A DNA stretch of 64,000 nucleotides from the NCBI GenBank assembly GCA_907165275.2, contig OU015659.1, forward strand, positions 9,032,501 through 9,096,500, read 5' to 3'. The translations under genes were made by a program, and so were the position numbers. Shown piece after piece: positions 48,394-60,094 of the stretch; position 1 is the stretch's first letter; every line of letters begins with the position of its first letter. The DNA is from Zygaena filipendulae. Its lineage: Eukaryota; Arthropoda; Insecta; Lepidoptera; Zygaenidae. The notes under the pieces were generated by a model. It saw only the letters and a list, made by a program, of their open reading frames with translations, made no database searches and was not told where the DNA came from.

Positions 48394-48475
48394 TTTTTTT
48401 TTTTTTTAAATCTCAAAAGCCCGGAAATTTGGATGGTTTTTTTTTTATGTAAACTTACTGAATAATTAAAAGTTT
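48394..48475 (+). repeat. Repeat shared with 54146-54225
   Basis: A T-run, then CCCGGAAATTTGGATGGTTT and TTACTGAATAAT; the second copy has GTCGGAAATTTGCATGGTAT and a Helitron end attached. Confidence 0.45.
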
Positions 48476-48963
48476 TCAAAAATACTTGATCCATTACCAA
48501 ATTCGGCAGCAGTTTATTAGGAAGTAGATCAGCTAAGAAAGGATTCCTAGTTCTAACTATGGAGTTCCCAAGAGAATCCTGAATCCTCAATCTACTGAAG
48601 TCACTATGATTAACGCTTTTGATAGGCTTATATCAAAAAGTATGTGAATTTTTTGATGACCTTTGCCATACGAGTAGCACTTTGTATGACCAGATAGCTG
48701 CAGTTCTAAACAAAGCAACATCAACAGTATAGTGGTAGGTATGTTAGACACAACCTCAAAGCTAATTAAATTAATTGGCCAGGGTTACACATAAGGGTAT
48801 ATACGCGTGAAAGCATTTCCATTGTGAATTACCAATATTGACGTAAGGACGGCTACTAAACAAGGCTAAACCGAGGAAGGCACCTTTGTGTGCTGATAAT
48901 GTATCCGTAAAATATACAGCATGGAGTCGTATGAGTCAAACATAAATCTTACCTTATCCTACT

Positions 48964-49147
48964 TCCTACTAATATTATAAATGTGAAAGTGTGGATGTTT
49001 GGATGTTTGTTACTTAATCACGCAAAAACAGCTGAACGGATTTCGATGAAATTTGGCATGCACGTTGTCAGGGGTTCAGAGAAGGACTTAAGGTACTTTT
49101 TATCCTGGAATTCCCGCGGAAACTCTGAAACCGCGGGGCACAGCTAG
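48964..49147 (+). mobile_element. Full-length Helitron copy
   Basis: 5' TCCTACTAATATTATAAATG, interior GGATTTCGATGAAATTTGGC, 3' GAAACCGCGGGGCACAGCTA G before T. This is one of the best consensus-like copies here. Confidence 0.85.
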
Positions 49148-49330
49148 TAATAGTATAAATCCGAATTTGTTTTTTGGTTTATTACGCTTTCACGCCCTAA
49201 CTACCGAATCAATCACTATGAAATTTTGCATACACAGTGTCGGGGGAAAATTATACAAGGACATAAGGTACTTTTGATCCGAAAATTCCCGCGGGAACTC
49301 CAAAATTAACGCAATGAAACTGCGGTGTTT
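49148..49330 (+). mobile_element. Adjacent Helitron copy with lost terminus
   Basis: TATTACGCTTTCACGCCCTA, GAAATTTTGCATACACAGTG and AATTCCCGCGGGAACTCCAA, immediately following the previous copy head to tail. Confidence 0.7.
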
Positions 49331-49553
49331 ATCGGTTATAACGAACGGTGATAAAACCTCAACACACACTCTTTACATTCCAGACGTGTTTATATATTTT
49401 TATGTAGTAAATAATTATAATATAGGTATGTATTATGTAGCGTTTGCTTGGTTTCAAAGACATAAGGATCAAATAGATCTGTACACGTGTAGGTATTATT
49501 ATTACAATCTTATTAATCTAAAGCTTAACCGTTCCATCTTGGTTATATACGTA

Positions 49554-49855
49554 CTAGCTGCTTCCCGCGGTTTCACATGCTTTAATTGAGATTATAGAAT
49601 AGAATAGAACAGAATAGAATAAAATAGAAAAAAGTTTATTTGATATCATAAAAATAAAATAGGTACAAGCGTGAGTCTTATATTAGTATAGCTGTATGTT
49701 TCCTGAATAAATAAATAAATTTCCCGCGGGAATTTCGGAATAAAAAGTACCTCACACCCTATTTTGTTCCCTTGACAACGTGTATGCAAAATTTCATGGT
49801 AATCGGTATATTAATTAAAGCGTGAAAAGGTAACATACGAACAGGTAGCCAGAGT
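49554..49855 (-). mobile_element. Helitron copy split by a retroelement fragment
   Basis: CTAGCTGCTTCCCGCGGTTT at 49554 and the matching continuation TTCCCGCGGGAATTTCGGAA from about 49723 belong to one minus-strand copy. The middle piece is foreign to it. Confidence 0.75.
49592..49722 (-). mobile_element. (TTCTA)n-tailed LINE 3' fragment inside a Helitron
   Basis: On the minus strand it reads AAGACTCACGCTTGTACCTA, ATGATATCAAATAAACTTTT and TTCTATTC repeats, closely matching the plus-strand 3' end at 24745-24826. Confidence 0.65.
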
Positions 49856-49884
49856 TACTTTCGCAATCCATAAACTTTACAGGT

Positions 49885-50200
49885 ATGGTCCATGCAGCGC
49901 GGCGTAGGGCTTCATCAAAATGTGTTCACGGCTCGTCAGGCGCTATCTCGAAGTTCATGTACCTACCTCATGCCATGCCTGTTCTTTGTTCCGACGCGAC
50001 GTTCGCATTTCCCTCGGGCGCAAGTTCCACCCGTGCGTGCCACAAACGTCGTGAACTTGTTTGTTTTAACCGTACCGAAACAGGATCCAGCAGCGGAGAC
50101 GCGAGTGTCGGAAGTAATTAAAGTGGTCGCGAGATTAAAAAGGGAACAACAGCAGCTGGCCAAAATATAACCGGCGCGGCGTTGGATTTTGGATGCGTTC
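49885..50200. other. GC-enriched unassigned island 3
   Basis: Three overlapping frames (78-92 codons) stay open through a GC-rich block ending AGCAGCTGGCCAAAATATAA. None has a known domain, and simultaneous opening on both strands suggests base composition rather than coding. Confidence 0.3.
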
Positions 50201-53200
50201 GTGTTGTTTACACACTTTAATGGGATCATGGTTGCTGGTTTTTGTATTTTTTTTTCCCCTTTTTTATTTATTTATTTATTTATTTACTTTTAATTACAGG
50301 TATAATTGCTTTTATGTGCAGAGTGCAGCCTTCATTTCTAAATATTAAAGATATATTAATGTGAGGAAATAATACTGTATGATACCCAAAAATAGCACTC
50401 TTATGGCATCAATATTAAAAGAAGAATCATCAAATTCGATTCACCCAGTCGAAAATTCTGAGGTAACAAACATATATAAAAAACATACACGTCGAATTCA
50501 GAACCTCCTCCTTTTTTGAAGTCGGTTAAAAATGGATCTTGAAATGTTTGTAGAGGCCTATTATTAGTATAAATAAATAAAAAATAGGTGTTATCCAATG
50601 ATATGTCATTGGTGTTGCCAGAACAAACAAATGAATAAGAGATAGTATAGTGACACATCTATAGACACGCGGTAGCATGTCAAGCCAAGTTCAAATAAAC
50701 AAAACTGGCGAGCAGCACCATGTGTACACGAACCATTTGAAACCATTTTGCTCCCTCATAACTCAAAAACTATTTCACATGAACATGTCAAATTTCGCTC
50801 ATGTATTGAAACTTGAGAAATACATACATGTGCTTCAAATTTTATAAACACACCTCAAAAGTTACTAGCAGCAAGTCCAATTCTTGGAAGAAATGAGAAC
50901 TTACAGAACTTGCGAATACTTAAATATAATTCGTATACGAGAACTAGCCGAGCCAGAGCAGTGGCTTTAATATATTATAAGTTATAAGAAGAAAATGATA
51001 TTTTAAGTTGTTATAAAATATTTTATGTTGTTATAAATAAGTTTCAGGACTGACTATTGAACTTGGCACCTATTTAGATTTTGTCGTCGGCAACCAAGGC
51101 ATATATCATAAAATTGAACTTGGCTCTCATTTCACATTTACCTATTTGTTTTCGATGGGATAAGACCTTTACAAGTGTACAGTTTGCCTTCTGTCATGGA
51201 TTTAAATAATTGTGTCAAACGAAATCTCCAATAAATGATTATTTATAATCGTAGGTACTTGATCGTTGAACCTCAAACGTTTTTGTGCGTCAAAAGATTG
51301 AACGCTAGATTTATTTGTGAACCACTCATTGATTACATGTCAAAGAATGCGCGCGTTTTTATCCATAATTTATGGTACCATGCCCGAGGTTATATGCTTC
51401 ATTGAATATTATTTTGAATGCTTTTGATCCGCAAATCAATTCGTCTCTTTCAATACCTATCTTTTTTGCTGCCTAAGCGGCTTTTTTCCACGCCTTTCAA
51501 TCTTTATTCCATTGTGGGTCTAATTAATATACTTATGTTTGTTAAATCTATCTAAATTGTATACCTACTTGCCGTGTTGCTATTGAAAATAAAAATAAAA
51601 CTTGTACAAAATACTGGTTGAATTTTTCTGTTTTTTGTTAAACTTCTTTTTAACTTTGGTTTAGAAGCTGACGCTACTGGTTTTGCCTGTTAAACTTTTC
51701 ATACCTAAATAAAATCAACAAAAAGTCAAAATAGTCATTTTTTATGTAGGTACCTATTTGGTAAGTTATATTATGGTTGTTAAGTAAAGTTCAGTAAAAT
51801 TACGGCCTTCTATCCTCTAGAATACAAGTGCATGTGGATACCATAAAGCTAGTTTATCAGTAACGATCTACAACGAACACGAACACATTCTTGTATTTTA
51901 TATTTGTTATTTTCGGGAATACAGTGCGATAAATATCACATTGTCCCGCTTGGTATAATATACCTAAATTAAACTAGGTAAATCTGCATTCCCACTATAA
52001 AATTGGTTTTATGAAATAATAACCTACCTAATTGCCTTTTATTTCAATTAAATAGCGCTAGTAATCAAATCGATGTCTTGTTAGCCAAAATGAGACAAGC
52101 AAATTTTTTTGCGCAATGGACTGCTAATTATAATCATATTTTAGTTTAGGCAGACAGCACATTGTGCAAATAATGAGACTCTTCTCATTTTGGCTGTTAG
52201 GCATCAAAAATTTTTATTTATACTTTTTGAGTTGCACTTAACGTTCACTTACAAAATCATGATCAGTGACTCGACATTGGATCGCATGCGTCGCATAAAT
52301 GTCGATAAAATTAAACAGTAAAAAAACATAATATCAGTTAAAATGGTCATGACTTTTTTTCTAATTTATCAGCAGTTGGTTCGTAAATATGGCAAGTGTC
52401 TGTGGCAAGGGTGTATAGAAAGGTACACTACCTACGTACTTTTCAATACACACATTACAAAATATTAATTTTGAACGGTCCGTTTGAATGAGCTTCCGGG
52501 TTTTATTGCTCTGTTCGTAACTTTGTTCAGGAAATACGTTTCCCTACCTACCTGTACGGGAAAAGTTTAACTATAAATTATTGTTTTATAATTTCTTAGC
52601 TATTAACATAATTTTCTGCCTACGCTTTTATGAACCCTGCAGTACAATGTGACGCGTTTTCATAAGAAATAAGTATAGACTTAATTAGCAGTAGTAAACG
52701 ATTTAATCGTTCAGGCGCATTTCGTCCAATTCGCAAATGGTAATTTTTTTAATCTATTTTTTTTTCAGTTCTCTTTTATCTGTTAGTTTGTTGGTAAAAT
52801 TACTACAAAACCTAAAGAATAAAATAAAGAAATAAAATAATAAATGGCATATTAAATCTCACTAGCAATTCAGTTTGAAAAACAAAATGGTAGCATTTTA
52901 AAATGTTGAAGAGTCGCTGAACTTGGTTTTGTATTTCTAGATTAGTGACTAGCTGATACAAAAGCTGGGACGCAGTCACTTCGCTTTTTCGTTGCACTCT
53001 TTGTTCGCACCCCCGGCATTTGCTTGAATTCTTTAAACAAGGGTTGGTAACGTGGCTAAAAATTTGAATATCGATATCTTTTTGGAATGTGGTTTATGAT
53101 GGTTGGTTGGGGTTTTTTTTTTAGATTGTTCAACCAATATGAGAAGGTACATAATGCAATTATTATTATTTTTTCAGTTGTGAATATGTTTTATAGTTTT

Positions 53201-53965
53201 TACCATAGTGAAATTTCTTTGAGAAAAAAACAGGTAGATACACGTGCACGGAGTGAAACGTTTTCAATTTAACCATGGTTGTTTTTTTTTTAGTGTGAAC
53301 AGGCTAAGCGTTTGAATACCGCTCAGTGAGCGTGGTCGAAGATGACATACCTAGCCTGGAAGTTACCTATAACACGTAACGGATATTTTATTTTACATAC
53401 CTACCAAATAAATTTCGTTACGCTCTATGCGTCCACGAATAAAAGTTTATTTTTTTTCATGTCTACAGTAGGTAGGTATTGATTTTTCAGCGAAGTCTTA
53501 GGTACAACTTTGGTTGAGATCGATGGAAAATTTTGTTGCTGTAAATAAAAAAGAGATTACCAAAAAAAGGCTATAGTCAATAAGTAACTATACTTGTTGA
53601 ATAAAAGTGTAATATAATTTTCCTGTATCTCAAAAAGTAAGTACCTACCTATTCAACGCAAATTAAGTATCTACGTAAGGAAATCAAATCTCTTCGTGAT
53701 TTTTGGCAACCCTATTTAAATCCCGCGTTGGTTTATTTCGCCACCATCTGCTATTTCTGAAAATAAACCCAGCTCAGTTACACATCGAAAATACATTTAC
53801 ATTACCTACCTACAGCGAAAGTGTAGGAAACAATGACAGCAATCATTGTTGGTATAATTATTTTTGGATCGAAACTTTTTTCAACGCGATGAGAGTAAAA
53901 TTTCATGATCCAATTTGAATGAAACTATACCTACCTAACTTTTTTCCTTAATCACCACCAACAAC
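50201..53965. other. 3.8 kb without a supported gene
   Basis: AT-rich sequence with a repeat edge at 50485-50532. Short open frames lack domains. This is the largest stretch where I recognise almost nothing. Confidence 0.5.
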
Positions 53966-54120
53966 AGCAGCATCATTGGTGTAGTTGGTTAACGAACCTG
54001 ACCGCTAAGTCAGGTGTTGCGGGTTCGATCCCTGCATCAGGGTAAAAAATTATGTGATTAATGTTATTTTAACTTTATCTTGGGTGTTTAGTATTGTTTT
54101 ACGAAGTATCACTCACTTGG
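53966..54120 (+). mobile_element. tRNA-derived SINE head, different family
   Basis: TGGTGTAGTTGG matches the A box and GGTTCGATCCC matches the B box exactly. D-arm, anticodon-like (CCTGA/TCAGG) and T-arm (GCGGG/CCTGC) stems are visible, but the sequences that should form the acceptor stem do not pair. A body continues to about 54120. I call it a SINE rather than a tRNA gene. Confidence 0.7.
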
Positions 54121-54225
54121 GAACTGTTTCATTACTGTGTGAGAGTTTTTTTTTTTAAATCCACGTCTAGTCGGAAATTTGCATGGTATTTTATAAAACT
54201 TATATAAAACTCATTGAGTAATCAA

Positions 54226-54272
54226 GAAACTCCGCGGGAATTCACGCTGGTGCAACCACGGGGCACAGCTAG
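54226..54272 (+). mobile_element. Helitron 3' end fragment
   Basis: AAACTCCGCGGGAATTCACG and a complete CACGGGGCACAGCTAG terminus before T, with the 5' half missing. Confidence 0.65.
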
Positions 54273-54703
54273 TTTTCAATAAAAACGTAAATGGATAATA
54301 AGCAATATCATGTCAACCCACAACATAAAGTTATAAATACAGAACGCTTTATTGAGAGTTATAGAACGTTTTTTTAATTATGTGTTTACCTTATTACATC
54401 GTTTAAATACAGCTACTAAGAAAATGTTAAACATAAAAAAAGGTTAATACATGATTAACTCAAATTTCTTCAATGTGGGTTAACGCACTATTGCTTATCT
54501 ATATCAAAATTTATTACACTTTAATAGTTTTCTTATGCTTATAGTACAAGATCTATTGTTTGGTTCTGTTTGGTTCGATGTGACGCTGAGTGATAAAGTC
54601 ACATTATAATAATATTCATAATTAGGTAGAGACTGGGTAAAAAAATGTGTAGTCAAATCCAAAATGTTTTATTTAAATACGTAGGTATAGGTTAGGTTAA
54701 AAC

Positions 54704-55128
54704 ATTGATTCCCAAAGTGGTCTAGGTGGACCCCCAGGGGTCCACGGGAGCCCGACAGGGGTCTATTACGCTTGGGTGGAAAAAAACCGGGGGTCCACAA
54801 CTGTTGGATCCGCTGGACGCTTTTTAAACTGGCCTTGAAACTTAGCTTAAATCACATCCACTCACTCATCTTTTTAAACTGGCCTTGAAACTTAGCTTAA
54901 TTGACATCCACTCCTAATCAAAGCAATATAAAATGTCACCTTTTTTTCGAAAACTTTTAACTCATAGTTGATTGAAAATTAGCCACAACACATATTGCCA
55001 TAGACATATTATACTTTTTTCGGGTTTCGGAAGTAAGTTAGTAAATGTAATAGCTGCAGGGGGTCCACCAGATCCAGCAAAATGTTTAAAGTGGTCTATG
55101 AGAAAAAAAAGTATGGGAACCTCTGAGT
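54704..55128. mobile_element. hAT-like non-autonomous element
   Basis: Ends ATTGATTCCCAAAGTGGTCT and, inverted, CTCAGAGGTTCCCATAC, resembling hAT ends of the CAGTGGTTCCCAAA type. A GGGGTCCAC motif recurs near both ends. Contains a 50-bp direct repeat at 54820-54915. The target duplication is not clear. Confidence 0.55.
54820..54915. repeat. 50-bp direct repeat
   Basis: CTTTTTAAACTGGCCTTGAA at 54820 recurs at 54870, followed by CTTAGCTTAA and CATCCACTC in both units. Nearly identical tandem pair inside the hAT-like element. Confidence 0.85.
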
Positions 55129-56416
55129 TAAAAGTTAACCATAAAGATAATAGATGAAACGGGCGCGTAAATGAGAATTTTTAGCTTAAACAACTGTGTT
55201 TACTGTTTGGTGAAAGAAATGAACTCGCTTCTTAAGGCGACATAATGTACTTCAAAAATACGTTAAACCTAGATGTGTTCTGACATTTCTTGGAAAAAAT
55301 TTACCATGTAGGTATACAGTAAAAAAATACCTATATAGAGTTTTGAGAAGTATTTAGAATTCTGTAACACATATCCAATAAGTATATTTACGTGAACTTA
55401 TTGATATATACCTAATATTATATTGATAATACACTTACTCGGAAACACTATAGACAAAAGTTAGAAGTAAAATAGGTAAGTAAAACGAAGGTATGAATTT
55501 GCGATCAAATTAACGTACTTTTTTGTGATAAAAAAGATCAAAATTGACCCTTGTACATGATTACTTATATACTTTCTTTCTTTTGTGAATGAATTTGTGT
55601 TGTGTTTGTGTGTATTAATTGTTAAATAAATAAATTTCCTTATAAAGAATTCAGTCCTTCCGCTAATTGGGCACTTTATCGGTCACCGTACAATCCACGT
55701 TTTACTGTGCCAAAAGTTGACATTGATTATGTTTGTGATTTTCGTAAATTCGCATTATACCTAGTCTTAATTAAAAGGAGCCTCTTCATCCGTGGTTTGT
55801 AAGCATTGCGGCATTCCTGACTAAATTGAACATTCTTATTACAAATCTACGCGGAAACTTTAATCAGACCGATGTGAAAAATGAACGTGATTTGTACACG
55901 TCCGCCACAAAGTGCGTGCGCTCGCCTCGAAAGTTTTTATGCTTAACACGATGTATACAGACGAATAATAGAGCAAACTTATTTGCCGTGTGTACGATTT
56001 TAAACTACCCAAAGTTTTTGTAGAGAAATAAAGTGTAATATTCAAAGCGATCTTAGATTCGCTCATGTACGTTTTAGTTAAAAGTATTCTAGAATAGAAA
56101 TATGTAGTACACATGGAATAGAACTAGAGCGTTATAGTTTCATTCAAATTCCTTACGAAATTGAAGCACAAAAACAATCGATGCGTGATCTACGTTCGCG
56201 CTGAGAGACGTAGTGAGCTTATACCACCATGTTTGAGATTCCATGACTCTGCCTGCGTTGAACGCACTTCTATGCCTATGATGCCCACTTTAAAAATATC
56301 ATCTCCAGTTTCTAGCTATAAAACATTGTCTATTTTTTGAGATAGAAGAAGGCTGATTCAGGACAATTACATTCACTAGTTATGTTTTTCAATAGTTCCT
56401 GAGCTAAATAATAGTT
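55129..56416. other. Intergenic, no gene seen
   Basis: AT-rich; AAATAAATAAA near 55625 may be a retroelement tail. Confidence 0.45.
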
Positions 56417-56775
56417 TAAAGAAACTAAAAAACATGCTTCAATAGAAAACCGAACTAAACAATGAAAAATAATCTCCAATACATTTAAATTAAGAATAGT
56501 GTGATTAACAAAAAAAAAAAATTCTGATTTTAGAAAAGCGTAGGATGCTTTTTGAGATATATATCATACCTATATTCATATTCATTCATGACTCTACTTT
56601 TATCAATATCTCTCAATAGTAAAATATTTATAACAATTGTTATCAAGCACCCCACGCTTTTCAACAAAAAAATACATTTTTTTAATCACACTATTCTTAA
56701 TGTAAATGTATAGTAAGCTATTTTTTACTTTTCAGTTTAGTTTTCTGTATTTTTTTAGTTTTTTTGTACTATCAT
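56417..56775. repeat. Long imperfect inverted repeat (about 130-150-bp arms)
   Basis: AAATTAAGAATAGTGTGATT near 56487 pairs with AATCACACTATTCTTAATGT near 56684. AAAAGCGTAGG pairs with CCCACGCTTTT, and outer blocks GAAACTAAAAAAC and GTTTAGTTTTC also oppose each other. A fold-back MITE is likely; boundaries are uncertain. Confidence 0.7.
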
Positions 56776-56924
56776 TTATTTTTTACTTTGTACCCAGTAT
56801 CGAATATAGAAAATTGCTAATTCTGAAGATCTTTGTTATGATAATGGGACAAAATAATTAAATTGTTTTATCGTCATCAGTCCTTTAGGTATATAAGTAT
56901 GCAAAGTTTTAAATAAATCCGTCG

Positions 56925-57125
56925 TTTATGGAGAGGGTGAAAATTACGTTGAAAGATTCCGTTACATAGATACAACAAATAAAAGCATGCTAAAAATCGC
57001 TAATCCTGAAGATCCTGATGGTGGCACAAACTATGTACCTACCTAGGTGAAAATCACGTTCAACATAGGTAGATACATAAATACATAAGTAGATACATAG
57101 ATACAGGCGAAGCTAATAAAAGCGT
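56925..57125. repeat. Repeated motif block next to the inverted repeat
   Basis: AGGGTGAAAATTACGTTGAA with ATAAAAGCATGCTAAAA recurs as AGGTGAAAATCACGTTCAA with ATAAAAGCGTG about 120 bp later. Probably part of the same repeat family as 56417-56775. Confidence 0.5.
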
Positions 57126-58207
57126 GTTCATAAGAGTGATGATGGATAAATTGTGATCCACTGCTTAATAAATGGATAGAAGAATTCTTTATCTTCAACG
57201 TTTCCAAAACCAGCTCCAAAGGTGAAAACCTGGGCCCTTATTAACTATGACCAACAAAATTTCGTGCCCATAACGTGCGTCCCAAAACCACAATCCCAAA
57301 CGCTCCAGATGCAAAAATATAAGAAATGTATATTCTTTATGACAACAGAAACGTTGTAAATGTAGGTATTTTTTAAAGTGAAACTTCTTTTAACACGAGC
57401 GAAAATCAATTAAGTGGCGTTACGGTCATGGTGAATAAGGGCTAAGTTGGATCGTGTGCGCCACAGGTCCAGAGCAAAAGATGATGGTGAAACTCCAGAC
57501 GTAACCCAGTTGAGGTGAAATTATTGAGATTTGAACCTACGCCTTGCAGCGTACTAAAACCTTATATAGGCAACAGCTAATCTCCTCGTATTTGCGTCTG
57601 TTTGCAGTCACGTAAGTCTCCGCGGTAGTGTGTCGCGGACGCACCGAAAAGATACGCTCACTATGCAGACACGCTGTGATTTATTGTAATTTTTTTTTTC
57701 TTTTCTTAATATACAACAATAGACGTGTCGTTTGCTTGATAAATATAGGGCTGTTTTCCTAAACTTTTTGCGGTTTCCATCGTCATAGACGAGTTACGTT
57801 ACACAAGATGCATTAAGAACTGAAACTAAAATCCCGCCAACTATTCCACTTAGCTTTGCACTTCTTTGAGGAACGAGTGTGTCAGTTAGTTTTCTACTTT
57901 AACAAATATGTATCCTCTTTTCTGGTTCGGAATATACTGTCGGCTAACTCTTGACGCAATCGAATAAGGGTCAATGGTCATACTCTTGACGTAATCAAAA
58001 TGAGATTACAGGATCGAAACGGAATCAAATTTTGCTGCTTTTGTAGCTTTGGGATTGCGTCTCTATAGAGTTTAACTGTCAAATTTCTCGATTTCGATAT
58101 AGGAGTCGTGATATTAACTTGTCGGACGTCATCTTTAGAAATACGATTTGATTTCGATCTCAAGTATGTACTAAAATGATATCGAGGTAAAATCAAAGCG
58201 CAGTCAA
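57126..58207. other. Intergenic, possible SINE relic
   Basis: GATTTGAACCTACGCCTTGC near 57529 resembles the inverse of a tRNA-type B box, but no A box can be placed with confidence. A GC-rich patch lies at 57600-57660. Confidence 0.35.
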
Positions 58208-58656
58208 ATAATAATAATAATCCACTTCACAACACACAGATCTACTTGATCCCACACTAAGCTATAAGCTTGTGTCGTGGAAACCAAGCAAACGTGGTAT
58301 ATACTACATATTATCTTAATATATATAAATCACGTTGTTTGTCCGCGATGGACTCCGAAACTACTGAATCGATCGTGATGAAATTTCGTCACTATGTTGT
58401 ATTTGGCCCAACTTAAAAGGTAGGATAGTTTTTATCCCGGAATTCCCGCGGGAACTCTATAATCAGCGCGGATGAAATCGCGCGGGACAGCTAGTTACAT
58501 ATATATTATAATATATATATACATATATATGTATAGACTGACTGGAAAATGGAACCCTGTGTTCATCACAAAAAGTCCACCCCCACCGGGAATCGTACCC
58601 GGAACCCTTTGATTAGCGGGCAGGCATGGTGACCTACTGCGCCAATCGGGTCGTCG
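58208..58656 (-). mobile_element. tRNA-derived SINE split by a Helitron
   Basis: Minus-strand SINE: the tRNA-like head at the right (CGACCCGATTGGCGCAGTAG, B-box-like CCGGGTACGATTCCC), a body ending AAGTGGATTATTATTATTAT at the left, and a Helitron at 58314-58494 in the middle. The copy at 29971-30225 supplies the uninterrupted order. No standard cloverleaf forms. Confidence 0.8.
58314..58494 (+). mobile_element. Full-length Helitron inserted in the SINE
   Basis: Starts TCTTAATATATATAAATCAC after A58313 and ends GCGCGGGACAGCTAG before T58495, the A|T insertion and 5'-TC...CTAG-3' ends expected for a Helitron, with no target duplication. Confidence 0.85.
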
Positions 58657-58735
58657 AATAAAAATCGAAATCAGACTCAAATTATTTTCAGGAGTTAGCC
58701 TGCCGAACATTACTCTCTAACCATTGCTCCGTGAG

Positions 58736-59369
58736 CAGGGCCGAGCCGCCCGTGTGTGCGAAGTGTGCGGCGCGGCGCACACAGGCGCCAATACAGGCGC
58801 CGCCATCTAAATTTCAAATTAAATCAAATCAAATTACACAAAAAAATATACTTTGTAGTGGAGTATCAATAAGTAGGTACAATATAGGCGCAAAATATGC
58901 CTTGCCTTTTGAATAACAAAACATACCTATATTGCGCTTATTGTACAAATCTCCCAAAATAATATTCACGTTTGTGGTTTAATTTTACGCTTCGGGTTTT
59001 AGTTTACACTAGCTGACCCCCGCGGTTTCACCCGCGGTAATTTCGGCGTACTCGCGGGGATTTCCGGATGAATAGTACTGTATGTCACTCAAGATCACTT
59101 TAGCTTCCCATAAGTGAAAGAATTTTCAAAATCGGTTGAGTAGTTGCAGAGATTACAACCTCACAAACTCCGGAGATCCCGCGGGAACCCCGGGATAAAA
59201 AGTAGATGCCCTGTGTCACTTAGGATCACTGCAGCTTTTTAAATGTGAAAGAAAATTTTAAAATCAGTTCAGTAGGTCCAGATTTAAGTTAAAACATGAA
59301 GATTTGTGAAAAAAAGAGGCGGTTCATAGGTTTCGCACACAGGCGCTGTGGAGGGTCGGCGCGGCCCTG
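58736..59369. mobile_element. hAT-type non-autonomous element with 8-bp target duplication
   Basis: CAGGGCCG at the left end and CGGCCCTG-like GCGGCCCTG at the right, each followed inward by TGTGTGCGAA and its inverse. TCCGTGAG (58728-58735) and TCTGTGAG (59370-59377) form an 8-bp duplication with one change, the hAT size. The inner part holds a Helitron at 59009-59285. Confidence 0.75.
59009..59285 (-). mobile_element. Helitron inside the hAT element
   Basis: CTAGCTGACCCCCGCGGTTT after A, CACTTTAGCTTCCCATAAGT, then a second CCGCGGG block (GATCCCGCGGGAACCCCG) and GATCACTGCAGCTTTTTAAA, so two copies or a tandem derivative. Confidence 0.75.
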
Positions 59370-59887
59370 TCTGTGAGTGACTCTAAATCATCTTATGAAC
59401 AGAAAGCGATCACGTTCTGATACGTTATTTCATCACATACCTACTAGTCACAGACTCGTCTTTAGACAATAAAGGAGAAGTATTAGTAGTAGTAGTAGTA
59501 CGCATGATTCCTTAGTTCAAAATATGCTTAAGCAAGTAGTTACCTAATGTAATGTGACGTATATACATAGAACTGAATATCAATTACAAATGAGGCATTT
59601 AATTAATTCAATATACTTACCTACAATATCTGCTTACTCTGTTGTGAAACTAAGAGATATATCTCATCAAAGCACCCGTAGTGTGCTGCGGTGTTCACAG
59701 ATTCAAATACGTATTCAAGCGAGATCCGCTCAATTCAACTGTGTTGGGAGTGGAATGCGCTTTTATTAGACTCCTTTAAGGGTAGGTATTGTCTTTGCAT
59801 ATAAAATCTTTTCAAAAATAATATCATCCATTTAGTAATTTATATATTAATTTATATCCATTTTTTTTTCAAACTGATTAAAAAAAA

Positions 59888-60094
59888 TCCTTACTAATAT
59901 TATACCTAAATGCAAAAGTGGGTTTTTACTTTTTTTGTTTGTTTGTTATACTTTCACACCTTACCGGCTCAACCGATCTTCATGAAAGGCATGCACGTTG
60001 TGAGGGGTACAGAGAAGGACATAGGGTACTTTTTGTCCCGGAATTCCCGCAGGAACTTCGAAATTAACGCGGGCGAAACCGCGGGGAATAGCTT
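59888..60094 (+). mobile_element. Helitron copy
   Basis: 5' TCCTTACTAATATTATACCT, interior CACGTTGTGAGGGGTACAGA, 3' GCGAAACCGCGGGGAATAGC TTG. Near consensus apart from the last bases. Confidence 0.8.

Noticed and set aside
49885..50229. Three overlapping open frames as a small gene
   Set aside because: No domain, opening on both strands, GC-driven absence of stops, no convincing splice or poly(A) context.
53966..54045. A functional tRNA gene with good A and B boxes
   Set aside because: The acceptor-stem halves do not pair and the anticodon loop is irregular; a SINE body follows, so it was called a SINE.
57500..57600. tRNA-derived SINE on the minus strand
   Set aside because: Only a B-box-like TAGGTTCAAATC is visible; no A box or tail, so support is too weak.
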